Shown piece by piece: positions 22,654 through 32,923 of a stretch of DNA of 64,000 nt. A program made the position numbers and the translations under genes. The notes under the pieces are model-generated. The model saw nothing but the letters and a program-made list of their open reading frames with translations, was not told where the DNA came from and did not search any database. Every line of letters starts with the position of its first letter. Positions within the stretch are counted from its first letter, which is position 1. Source of the stretch: Armillaria gallica (taxonomy: Eukaryota > Basidiomycota > Agaricomycetes > Agaricales > Physalacriaceae); NCBI GenBank assembly GCA_037576215.1, contig JBANDB010000005.1:4154001-4218000 (forward strand), given 5' to 3'.

Positions 22654-23488
22654 TATCCCTTTGCCATGCCAACCATTTCACATTGTATGTACGCAGTAAG
22701 CTCCTTGGACCATCAATCGTGCAACGCCAAAAATCTTCCACCCACTCGACGACCTTATTGATAGGACCACCTGCTTGTACCAGTGAATCATGCCTCACGC
22801 TCAAACCTTTGGCTGCAAGAGATTGACCTTGGATCTTCGTATATGTGTCCCGGAGCTCATACAGGTCTTGCAATGGGTCCACAAAGACACTGATTTGTCC
22901 CTGGCATTTTGAGTCCGACTTGAAGTAAGCTCTCAAGAGCAACTCCGCATATTCACCGATAGACGTGCCCTGAATGAAGGAATTAAATTCGGCTCGAAGG
23001 GCCTTTGCCTCTGTGCTCAGTTTGGGGAATATGTCAGTGGGCGGTGTAGATGGTACCGGGGGGAGGATTGTTAGACAAAGGCAAGGTTTTAGTTCGGCAT
23101 GTTAGATATTTTCTCCTGCATATGCACCATTAATATATTTCACAAAGATTGCATCGATATGGCGTCCCCTACCTTGTTTGAATTTCAAGTGCATTAGTCT
23201 TTCTGACTCGAGTAATGTGCTTGACATTCACAACAGCAGGCTCTTTGCTAGAGCAGCCAGAAGGTGAGAGTGAACACTGGGGCACTGGGTCTTGTGCAGC
23301 TCTAGCGTCGTAGGCAGCTTTGTGCCGGAGTTGGATCTGGAGCCTGTTTCTCAATAATTGTATCGAATATTAGTCGAGTTTTCATGGCAGAGGTGTCAAT
23401 ACATACCTTTCATAGTAGCGTTTGCTTTTCTCGCGCACACTGAATGACGCTTTGATTCAGTTGTGTGATATTTTTTGGGTGGTGCCAT
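22643..23488 (-). CDS. KDZ cargo 4: KRYYER-type protein
   Basis: Starts MAPPKKYHTTESK at 23,488, then VREKSKRYYER across an intron to LQIQLRHKAAYDARAAQ, a basic N-terminus (KYHT..E....REKSKRYYERN) typical of a large Agaricomycete family of unknown role. A 1-base frame slip after TESK is needed. The C-terminus GPINKVVEWVEDFWRCTI is related to that of cargo 3, its convergent neighbour. The middle holds further frame breaks, so it may be decayed. Confidence 0.5.
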
Positions 23489-24059
23489 GGAAGAAGGAGA
23501 GAAAGTGGGCATCGGTGTTAGTATTCTATAATGCATTCTTACCGCTTTCACTCTTTCGTCTGATGGTCTCACCGTATCAAATACTGGCCTTATATCTCTT
23601 CCTCTTTGTTCTAAATTACCTTAAAGATATCATGAATATATTACAGAAGGTTCAGCCCTTCTACTGGAATATATTGTTTGTAAAGTATACCTTTGGTGCA
23701 TCTATCCTAGCACTCTTCCACGCAGTATTCAAATGAGTGTTATGGTATAAGAGTGACTGGGAATTGTCAACCACTTGTTCATATAGAAAACATCTTCATT
23801 ATCTATGGCCAATGTCAGTATTTTCATGGTAGTAAATTCACTATTGCTAGTTGTCTCACTGGAACTTTGCCCATCATTCCAGTTGAAAAAATTCCCACGG
23901 AAATCGCATATATAAGGGCCTGCATTCCTGGTAAAACACACCTTCTCATACCCCCCACCCCCCATTTGGTGTGAACCACTTCTTGCTTTTCTGATGTCTC
24001 TACTGACTTGAATGCTAGAGTCAATGCACGACCTGATAGACCATGGCACGGCAGTAGGT
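23489..24059. other. No gene recognised
   Basis: AT-rich. A 104-codon plus-strand frame (23,422-23,736) is hydrophobic but has no clear homologue. A pyrimidine run CCCCCCACCCCCC lies at 23,950. Confidence 0.4.
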
Positions 24060-24614
24060 TTCTTCATCTATAACATGAGAACCTGCTCATCAATTGTAGT
24101 ATCATCGTATGCACCTTGACCTTCCCAAACAATGGCTGCTCAAGCGATACCATTTGGCTTATTTCAATGCGATACACGATGGTCGTTCCGAGCTGTGGTG
24201 GCAAAATTTCATAGAAATCTACACTGAAGAATATCCCCACATGGTGCTCAATCCACGCTTTACTTTGCAGGCTCGTTATGAAGAGAGTGTTCGCTTGTTG
24301 CAAGAGGTACGTATCTTCCAGCACAGGTTGTTCAGAGGAGCTAATGGCGAAGGCAGGTATTAGAACAGTGGATGGATGTGCGTGGAGGGAGGATTGCCAA
24401 GCTTACTGCTTACTATAACACTGACCACCGGGACACTGAACATGACTCCAATGTCTCTTGCCTCGCAGATGTCCTAGAGACGGACAGTCCAGTCCATAGC
24501 GAGAGGGAAGATCATCAGAGCGATGGTATTCAGCACATTAACACTGGTCGCATTCTGCAGTGGAGGGCCGGGATTGCCAAGGCGTACCTAGAGCATGATA
24601 GGTCTGATAGGTAG
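24060..24614 (+). CDS. KDZ cargo 5: repeat-associated Agaricomycete protein
   Basis: First part has LDLPKQWLLKRYHLAYFNA and SELWWQNFIEIYTEEYPH, similar in pattern to cargo 1. An intron GTACGTATC...AACAG (about 24,307-24,366) joins LLQE to WMDVRGGRIAKLTAYYN, followed by an acidic tail to 24,614. Function unknown. A TGTACAAAG cluster follows at 24,765-24,850. Confidence 0.45.
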
Positions 24615-24764
24615 AAGGCTGGGGTTGCTGTATGCACTTAGCGAGGGGAGAATGGGACCAGTGCCGACTTCTATAACAATTCTTATTTTCAAAATGTTTC
24701 CAGTGACTATAGCATACGTGGGTCATATCATCTCCCTCCAAGATACAGCAGATGAATTGGTACC

Positions 24765-24855
24765 TGTACAGTACGAGACTTTACTGTACAAAGTCAGCAT
24801 GTACAAAATGACATAAAGGAAGCTCGCCAATACAAGAATGTACAAAGTGGCATAT
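24765..24855. repeat. KDZ internal motif cluster
   Basis: TACTGTACAAAGTC, CATGTACAAAATG and AATGTACAAAGTGG within 90 bases, between two gene blocks. Confidence 0.6.
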
Positions 24856-24973
24856 TCATGACTCACAAGACCAGGCATTTTGCTCGTGTAGTTAATGTGC
24901 ATGGCATTGGTACGTACGCAATCGTATTTTCGGGTGATACACGCAGCCTAGCTAGGAGATATATAGATGGCAA

Positions 24974-25690
24974 TCAGCATCCCGACCCATTGTAGGAACA
25001 TCCACGTACAATGATATCTTTGATGTAGCTCATTATATTCACCAATTTCAACAGATACACAAAAAAGGAAATCTCGCTGGGTTGCTTGGACGGTTGAGTG
25101 AAATTCTGTGCCGGATCCGGATGGTCCCAAAAGGCATCATCGCATTCCAGTGGGAAGTCGAGATCAAAGCTGAGGATAGGTGTTCATAACAGATGCAGAG
25201 GGAAAGATCAGTGCTTACTCTTTGTAGTGTAGAGTGATGGTGTGCCCCTGAAGACATGCTAATGATATGTCCAGGAACATGAGGACCCTACCGAATGATT
25301 AAAGCGATCCAGGATGCAAGTGAAAAATGATATACCAAAATGCGCGTTTCCATAGTTCATCTCTAGCATTTGGAGGGTTACTGCGATGCGTATGCGCTCC
25401 GACTTCCTGGGCCAATCCCAACGCTAAGCCCACTTGGGTCCAAACAGACCCCCAGAGGCCTACCGATTCCAAGTACAGTGATGATAGCTGAAGTGTGAGT
25501 TAGCTAGTGCCCCGCTCTAGTTGAATGACAGCAGACATACGCAGTGTATCTGAAGTTCGTAAAGGGTTGTGGTACTCCTATCCTGCAAGGATGACCGAAA
25601 CAGCGTTATTTGTTCAAACCATTGCCAGCCTGCTAGCTGCTTCAAAGCTGCTTTGGCGATCCTGTTATTACTGACAAGGCTGGTATGAAT
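24974..25690 (-). CDS. KDZ cargo 6: fungal-specific transcription-factor domain fragment
   Basis: Middle-homology (PF04082-type) part of a Zn2Cys6 regulator. Exons read LYELQIHCLSSLYLES, then WTQVGLALGLAQEVGAH and DELWKRAFW, then VLMFLDISLACLQGH, then FDLDFPLECDDAFWDHPD and QPSEISFFVYLLKL, in family order. Introns GTATATC...GGTAG and GTAAGCA...CTCAG separate the last three. It stops after SYIKDIIVRG at 24,974. No Zn2Cys6 cluster is visible upstream and the C-terminal half is missing, so it looks like a captured fragment. It could still be transcribed; a DNA-binding role is doubtful. Confidence 0.7.
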
Positions 25691-26378
25691 GTATGCTGCC
25701 GGGCATCATCAGTAGTGTCTTTACTACATAGAAAAGCAAACGAGGATGAATCTATGATGAGGAATCTAAGTCAGAGGAGAAAGCGGGACAGAGAGAAAGA
25801 AACGCTTAATGGAGAGATAAGCCTTTTATTTTATGGGCTATAAACAGTGGCATCAGCTTTTAAACAAAAGGGGCAGAGATTTTTGAACAGAGCTTCTCAG
25901 CACTGAAGGTGAAACTTGGGCGACTTTGTCGTGCTCAGCTAAGCTGAGGGTGCATGATAGCGCATCGCAGCAGGCACCATTTTTTAAACTCCGATAACAT
26001 GTTGCACATCAACTTGAAGACCACAAGTTCGCAAGTATCTCATAAACCCGCTGCAAACAAAACAAAACAAGATATATTATCCCTTCCAGACTCATAGACG
26101 TGCGTCAAAAACTGGTGATCACACGGTATTTTTTTGGCCAACTGCTATATTTGTATCAAGCACATACAGATGACAATAACTTATAAAACAGTAAACAAAC
26201 AGATCTTTAATGAGCGTGTGGATCGACGTGATAGAAAAGAGATAGGTAAATGAGTGGACACTGTGTTATATGTATGAATCAGTGGTATGTAAGGAAATAG
26301 GCACTATTCCCAATGATGATCGACATGAGGAACACAACAGTAAAAGACCAAGAAATATTGTGAACAGACAATGTGGAA
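25691..26378. other. No gene recognised
   Basis: AT-rich spacer between the transcription-factor fragment and the viroplasmin-like gene, with GACAGAGAGAAAGAAACG and other purine runs. The 5' exons of cargo 6 may lie here but I could not define them. Confidence 0.4.
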
Positions 26379-27198
26379 TCAGAGAATTTCAACTGCACCG
26401 GCAGCAAGCGCCTCATCAAATGCAGCCTGGGCTGCAGCACGAGTACCACAACGAAAGAAGCATGCCCTTCCCACCCCGGTTACCAAGCTACTAACATTTT
26501 GCCTGCAAGAATGTCAATAGAGGCCTGATATTAAGGAAGAAATAACGTACCATCCCCGGTATATACCAACAGCACGGCCCTTAGAAACCACATACCATGG
26601 CCTGTCAGGACCCACCATTGCAGCTACAGGCGCTGACTGAGACGGACTGGGAGCAGGAGCGATGGGAGTATGGACAACGGGAGCAGGAGCAACGGGAGCG
26701 TGGACGAGAGCAGGAGTGATGGAAGCGTGGATGATGGGCACAGGGACGACAGGAGCAGGAGCGATGGGAGCATGGACGATAGGAGCAGGAGCAGGAGCAA
26801 CAGTAGCAGGAGTGACAGGAGCATGGGTGATGGGAGCAGGAGCTGCAGCCTGAGCGTGAGTGTAAGGTGTGGTCATGGTAGGGGCACTCGGCACTCGGTC
26901 AGACGCACGCGGGACCGGGCGGCCTCCAGACCTCGAGCTTGGAAGCGGGATACCCATTAACGTTGGGACTGCTGAGAAAGAGACTGCATTGGGGAAAGCG
27001 CATTGGCTGCAATGAAAGGTGAGCAGTGGGCCTGCCGCCATATCTGCAGAGGTGTGTGTGTGCGAAGCAGGCCCGACTACGACTGTACAGAAAGTGAGTA
27101 ATGGAAGCGGTGTGAGGCTAGACAAACTTACCATCCGGAACAGAGATGCCAAGCGCCGAGAGAGCTGTGGCAAGTTGTTCAAGTGAGAATTGGTTCAT
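26379..27198 (-). CDS. KDZ cargo 7: protein with C-terminal RNase-H1/viroplasmin-like domain
   Basis: Three exons. Exon 1 from 27,198 reads MNQFSLEQLATALSALGI; intron GTAAGTTTG...CTGTACAG. Exon 2 holds a Cys pair (FHCSQCAFP), then about 20 imperfect repeats of (A/T)PAP(V/I)(V/I)HAP, then RPWYVVSKGRAVGIYRG. Intron GTACGTT...TTGCAG restores Trp and leads to QNVSSLVTGVGRACFFR and AAAQAAFDEALAAG before the stop. The end fits the small domain found in RNase H1 N-termini and caulimovirus protein VI, known to bind RNA/DNA hybrids. Its role in a DNA transposon is unknown. No catalytic RNase H is attached. Confidence 0.7.
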
Positions 27199-27289
27199 TG
27201 TTTTGTTGGCTGTTGGTGGGTGATTGAAGAAGAACTGGACGAGTAATGTCGGCTTAGTTTGAGAGCTTTTATATGACAAAGGGAAGGGG

Positions 27290-27470
27290 ACTTTACAAAG
27301 TTGAGAAAGACATTTTGTAATTTGCATTGACAGCTCATACGCAACTTTGTACATTATCGTGTTTTTGCAACTTTGTACATTATCATAGTCTTGAAATTTT
27401 GCACATTATCATAGTGTTGCAACTTTGTACATTGTCGTATTTTTGACATTCTGTACATGTCGTTGGCACT
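27290..27470. repeat. KDZ internal motif cluster
   Basis: Five copies of (A)ACTTTGTACATT(A/G)TC or close variants (CGCAACTTTGTACATTATCG, TTGCAACTTTGTACATT) in 130 bases, between divergent cargo 7 and cargo 8. The position fits a shared upstream region or transposase binding sites. Confidence 0.65.
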
Positions 27471-27667
27471 TTATATGTCACCATGCGGCCGATGTTCGCA
27501 TTGTTCGCACTGATTACACAAAATGGAACTATGCGCCTGTATTTTTTTTAACTTTGAATCCTACTCCTGCCATCAAACCAAGTTTTGTCAGACCATATTT
27601 GACTCACCGTATGTGAATGCGATAGCCCTGGAGCCAAAACTGATGTTAACGATGCAGATTCCTTACA

Positions 27668-30615
27668 ATGGCAAGACAAACAAAGGTCACCAAGCCAAAA
27701 GGTGTCCGATACGCTCAAGTTGCTAACGTGGAGATACGAAAATGGGATGCAAAAGCCAATCGCGAACTTGCAGACGACCTGTACTATGGCGGTGGTATGT
27801 GAATATTGCCTTCATTTGAGAATGAAAGCTGAGTATCTCCCGTCGTAGGGAAAGAATTTTCTTTCTGGAACCCCATATGGAAAAACGACGTGGGGCACGG
27901 AGCTTGGGACGACAAGGAACCAGGCCCAGATGAGAAAAATATGAACAGTAGGTGGACTTGCTGGCCTATGACCCAATTTCTCTGCCGCCGACGAACGTCT
28001 CATATCGAAGCTTCGATGGAAGGGGAGGCGCATATGTTCTTTGGAACGGTCACGAACCTTTTTATGCACCGCTGGCCACCTGTGTGGGAGTTAATATTCA
28101 TAGACTATACGGGAACTGCCAGAAAGATAGCACTTCACCTTGTCGGCATCAAGAATTCTCCCGAAGGCGCACCTTTTCCAAGAATGAATGAGGGGTTTCT
28201 TGATCTTGGCCCAGGTTTAGCTCTTGATGGGTGCGAGCTGGTCATTCTTACGCTGGAGATGAGGGATATATTCAGTGTGAAACTTGAGGCTCTGTGTGTG
28301 GTGAGTTTCCAACGGTCTCTATTCCATTGTGTTCTAAGCACCATATATTAGCAAGTTAAGCAGTGGTTTCCCAACAATGAAAGGCATATGAGTAGTGGCA
28401 AGGGCCTCAAATCTGTACTGAAAACAGATATCGAGAAGAAATGTGCTCCACAGCTGCAGCATGTCTTCTCACGTGAGCTCTACAAGTCAGAAATCCGTCC
28501 AAAAGTCAAAGCTGAAGCAGCAAGAACGGGAAAGTCACCCAATGACATCGGCCTTATCTCTAAGATGACATGAGCAGAGTGGAAGAAGGCAACACCAGAG
28601 GTCAGGGCTGAGATCATGACCATACAGCTGGAACAGAAAAAGCAAGTTGCAACAGCCAAAGCTCATCGCTACAATGAGATAGATTTATCTGCCAAGCAGA
28701 AACAACAGTGAGTTATTGTATTCATGTTGACAATATGGTTCTTACTGCAGTTTAGGGTGATCAAATCTTTGGGGGTGGAATTTGATAAAATATTCGGGCT
28801 GTGTGGGGCAATAACGGATTGGGGATTCCTCGTTATCGGTGCTGGAATTGAGCCAAGTAGTGGAAAGCTGTGAAGCTGCAGGTGAGTCCACAGTATAGTT
28901 GACAAGATAAAGACCTGAATATAGCACAGCTGGGAATATGGCACGAGTATCGCGTCCGGCGCAAAGTTCTTTGAAACTTTTGACAGAGATGCAGCCATAG
29001 GTCTGGTACCGGGAGGTTTGGCAGGGGACACACGCCAAGCTGACGCATATTATAGCGGCCCTCTGCTTGCTCACATGCGAAACATGGAACGTACATCGTA
29101 TTTTACTTGATTCCACTGTTTCTGAGTTCTGATGGCAAGTGTATACAGGAGTGAAAGCGCAGCAACAGAAGCCAGAGGAATCCGTTGCCTCATCATCGTC
29201 AATGGATGTTGATACTGTGGCACGTGACGTTCCAGAAATGGCAGGCAATGACGACTTGCCTCCTGTGAACAAGTTACTGCCTGATGAGCCCCTTCCTGAT
29301 GAGCCTCCTCAGGGAAAATCATTTTCGGATACTGTGGACGAGCCTTTACCTGACGAGCCCCTTCCCCTTCTCTCGCAGAATCGACTCCCCGACTTTCCCT
29401 TTCTATCAGGTTCTGACAGTGACATAGACCTGCTCCTTGCCACCTGGAATACCAGCCAATCATCTATCCCTAGCAACGATTCCATGCACAATCCATTGTC
29501 TCAAAATAGCTTTCAAAACGGCACCTTGTCCTTTCAATCCCCCAAGGAAACCCGGTATATCGCGATCCTACTGTCCTTCAGCTTCTACAAAACAATTTGT
29601 TCCCCATTATCAGCAAGCTTCAACCAAATATATCGACACCGTCGAGTAGCAACGACATTTGGTCGCATTCCTTCTCCTGGAACAATTATAATCATATTTC
29701 GCCTGGCCCTTCCTTGCCCAATCCCACACATTCAAACTACACTTCATTACAAAACAAATCTAGTAGGCCTTTCATGGCATTTCCTTCGACACCATCTACT
29801 TCATCTGCCGCATCCTCCTTTCCCTCCGCCACCACGCAATCTGAGGATACGGCAATGTCAGAGATCGAAACGACATCGGATCTTGCAACAAAAAACCAAC
29901 TACAAGAGCCCACCCAATCCAACCAAGCATCGGTGGAAGTTCGTCCTTGCAGCCTTTCAAAAAGATCAGCTGAACAGGCACCAGCACCTGTGATCCCCCA
30001 GTGAGCCCGAAACCGTAAACCACCTGGCCCTAGAGAAGTGAAAACTCTCATTGGCAGCAAACAGCACACCCCTGTCTGGCAACTGCAAAGTCTTGCTTCA
30101 ATGCAGGATCCCACATTCGGCGACAATTGGGTGAACATGCTGGATAGGTGGAGTTCCTTGGAGACCATGTTGAGTAAAGAGAAGACCTCGGTGCATTGTT
30201 CGAGTCCTTAACTATACCTATATCTCATTCATTTTTATCAATGGGAAAATTACAGGTACCTAAAAACCGGCCAAGGGTTTTGGCTATATGGCTGGACAGT
30301 GTTCACTCGTTTAGTGATCTTCTCTCTATCAACAATATTGATCAATTTGGTAATTCTATGGCGATGTGGTGGAATTCGATCCAACCAACCTGGAGGCAGA
30401 GTGTAGAGGGGCTGCCGCTACTCAAGTACGACGAATTGTTTGCATGTCTGCACAAAGGAGGTCAGAACAGGATCGTCACGGTAATATTTGGTCTTTTCTG
30501 GTGGAGAAAGAATTCAGATAATTCATCACAATGGCATGTACTGGTAAAAGACATCAGTAATACGTTTGATGCCCTCCTCCATGCCACCGTACCTGGAAAG
30601 CGTTGTATTCGATAA
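27668..30615 (+). CDS. KDZ cargo 8: large Agaricomycete family protein of unknown function
   Basis: Starts MARQTKVTKPKGVRYAQVAN, intron, then KEFSFWNPIWKND, PGPDEKNMN, VDLLAYDPISLPPTNVSYR, GGAYVLWNGHEPFYAPL, FLDLGPGLALDG, LKSVLKTDIEKKCAPQ, then LVPGGLAGDTRQADAYYSG, a linker with repeated LPDEP, and a C-terminal part with RPRVLAIWLDSVHS, WWNSIQPTWR, GGQNRIVTVIFGLFWW, WHVLVKDI. The W..WW....P.WR and G.N....L..L.WW patterns mark a widely multiplied Agaricomycete family. Seven or more introns are implied. A TGA near 28,571 interrupts the frame. Role unknown. Confidence 0.6.
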
Positions 30616-31126
30616 AGTGTACTTCCAATTGTTTTTGTTACTGATGTAAATAAAGAACTAGTAATATTCTTGGTATTGCACCAGGAGTGCATCAAGCGAA
30701 GACCTCTCTCGAAGTTACCAGCCAAGAAGTCGACAAGGATGGGTGCCCAACAATTACTATATCTTGATTGAAACAATGGAAAACCGGAATAACTGATATC
30801 AGGGAAAATTCCGAATCTTAGAGCCGCCTTATTAGAATTGAAGATGATCAATTATCAGAGGATTCGTCGGCCATAGTCTGGATTGCAGATTTCAAAAAAA
30901 AATACACCACTCAAGACTCGAACTCGCCAATCAGAATTTATATCATTCGCAACCACAGGACTTAGCCACTACACCATCAGACCATTATGACAGGAGTAAA
31001 TATAAACTTCTTGTACGTATATTCAGAATATTTCAGCAATAAAAAAAAACTAATGCAATTGTAATGAGCAAAATGCAGGGGTACGCGCCGTCGGAGAGCA
31101 TGGCGTAGTTGTGGCGTTCAAGGGCG
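30616..31126. other. Spacer without recognised gene
   Basis: AT-rich, apart from a tRNA-like stretch on the minus strand. Confidence 0.4.
30900..30992 (-). other. tRNA-like sequence (possible tRNA relic or SINE head)
   Basis: On the minus strand it carries an A-box-like TGGTGTAGTGGCTAAG and a B-box-like GAGTTCGAGTC about 35 bases apart, followed by a run of nine T. I could not fold a proper acceptor stem, so it is not called as a functional tRNA. Confidence 0.35.
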
Positions 31127-31587
31127 TTACTGGGATGGAGGAGAGGGGCGGGGAGGGGTCGCAGGGTATGGGTGGGTGCCACCGTCATCTGTGATGGTGG
31201 AGAAGTCATCATAGTCGTCGTCGGGGGAGATAGACAGTGCTGCCACGCGAGACAATCCACAACGAGAAGAAAACCAGGTTCGTTTCTGCAGCCAGACCGG
31301 ACCGTTTGAGCTGTTCCTGAACGTTGAATCTGAGATTCCATCTATGCCTTGGATCTCGAATTTCTCGGTAGTCTGTAACAGGTAGGCGTCGGGGGAAGCT
31401 TCACCGCTGTCATGGCTGTAGGACACAATGATAAGAAAGCGCGGCGGGGAAGGGCAAACAAATACACACATGCTGACAAAGCCATCAATGCTTTCGCAAA
31501 CTGTACAGATTCTGTGTCTACGGTAATGTACAAAGTGTACTGCCCACGGTAGGTACTGGAAAATTTGCAAAGTGGCTTGCACCACAA
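31127..31587 (-). CDS. KDZ cargo 9: possible exon of unknown gene
   Basis: Open frame of 152 codons with an acidic stretch (PDDDYDDFSTITDDGG) and a proline-rich end. Near the right end of the KDZ element. No family recognised; the CpG content is higher than in the rest of the element. Confidence 0.3.
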
Positions 31588-31622
31588 CTACCGTGAAAAG
31601 TACAAATTCTGGACACTAAGGG
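31495..31622. repeat. KDZ right terminal region
   Basis: Holds CTGTACAGATT, AATGTACAAAGTG, TTTGCAAAGTGG and AAGTACAAATTC before the terminal TGGACACTA, mirroring the left end. Confidence 0.65.
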
Positions 31623-31632
31623 TTGCCCTCAT

Positions 31633-31682
31633 CCAGTTGTCCCTATGCCCATCGACGGCTCAGACATTTACATCATCATTCC
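31633..31682 (+). pseudogene. Copia RT fragment between KDZ and TA element
   Basis: Sixteen codons (PVVPMPIDGSDIYIII) that continue the RT frame after CPH and lead to HVDDGL at 32,926. This small island proves that two separate insertions hit the RT 50 bases apart. Confidence 0.85.
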
Positions 31683-31684
31683 TA

Positions 31685-32921
31685 CACCACCATTCCGGCA
31701 TGACATGAATTTAATGTCCTTGTAGCTCTCAAAACTTGGCGAACTGATCGAGGTCAGCTTCAAGATATGTTAACGTGAATCTGGGCGTGTGACGCCTATT
31801 AAAATAACAAGACTTTATGCGCCTGAGGTCATTTTAAGGTCAGATTCTCTGATGTTATTTTGTTAGATCTTTCATGATAAATTAACCGTGTTTCTGCCAA
31901 AATCATGTCCTGACTCTTGTTGTTATCTCCCCTCTGATATGCTCGCAATTGTGAGCAATTAATACTGATATCACGCGACTCGGAATTAAAGAAAAAACAA
32001 GGTGGCATTGCTACTACCACAACTGAAGTCGAAGTTCTAACAAAAACAGCACAACATGTAAGGATATTACGCCTCAGGCCCCAAGGCCCCAGTCCCCGCC
32101 CAGGCCCGCACGGCACACCATCCAGTCTATACAATTACACTTACCGGTCTCAACGTGCACGCTGCCTCAAAACCTCAGTGATATCAACATTGATATGGCG
32201 GCTTAACTTTATTCACCGCTTGGCCCGCTCCCAGAATGACATTTGAAAGTTCACACCAGAATCTGAGATGCTTGCGTCGGTGCGAGTTTGATGGCCACTC
32301 AATGGCGGGTGTACTGGATTTTAAGCTTCGAGAGGCATTAGTATGTCTGTTGAGGAGCAAAAATAAGAACTTGAACGACTCACTAGCAGACAAACATGCA
32401 CCCTCGTACACACTTCCATAAGTACTCAGCTACCGGCTCCAGGAGCTTGAGTCACACCTGTTTACGACCATTAGACTCTCACGAGAACAACACGAGAAAC
32501 AGATGACAAGCGTACCTTGAAGAATGCGATGAGAGAGGAGAGGGTCAGGGTGCTCGAAGTCGAAGGTGTTGGTGTTGGTGCTGGTAAGGGGACAAGATAC
32601 AATGATTGTGTTTGTTGTTTTGCGATCATCTTTTATTGCGGAGAATTGATCATGTGATTTACCATTGCTCTACGTGACGGACGAAGGACCTCGAAAAAAG
32701 CTGAAGTTGAAAATCTTGACGTTAAAGTAGTGTTATATATCGGGAGCGTAAATTCAGGTGAGATTGGCGGCTAAGCTACGCTCACATGTGCATGTCATTC
32801 TCATGTTATGCTATTGTGCATCATTTCAATATCAGTTTTCTTTGCAATTAATATCACCGACTATCCTCATTCTGCCGAAAACTTTACTGCAATAATCTGA
32901 CCTCATGCCCGATTGGTGGTG
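31685..32921. mobile_element. 1,237-bp TIR element with TA target duplication
   Basis: Inverted ends CACCACCA(T/A)TC(C/G)GGCATGA, 17 of 19 matching. Flanked by TA (31,683-31,684; 32,922-32,923); skipping the element with one TA restores the copia frame exactly. No transposase frame is recognised, so probably non-autonomous, Tc1/mariner-like by duplication type. Confidence 0.8.
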
Positions 32922-32923
32922 TA

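Larger units (their letters stand above)
15461..31622. mobile_element. KDZ-type DNA transposon, 16.2 kb, with cargo genes
   Basis: Inserted in the copia RT. Ends share TAGTGTCCA followed by a TGTAC motif in inverted orientation (left 15,467-15,485; right 31,600-31,620). A minus-strand KDZ transposase and several cargo genes lie inside. KDZ elements of basidiomycetes are known to be large and to carry other genes. The inside is AT-richer and CpG-poorer than the flanking host DNA. The transposase has two TGA codons at expected arginines, so this copy may be inactive. Confidence 0.85.

Noticed and set aside
26670..26960. Plus-strand frame with GSRSNGS repeats (and another with TGAGA repeats)
   Set aside because: Shadow of the Pro/Ala/His repeat of cargo 7; the minus frame has spliceable ends and a recognisable domain.
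32881..32921. CCTCATG near 32,901 as the right target duplication of the KDZ element
   Set aside because: The 10-base TTGCCCTCAT at 31,623 with inverted TAGTGTCCA ends fits better and restores the copia frame; CCTCATG belongs to the end of the TA element.
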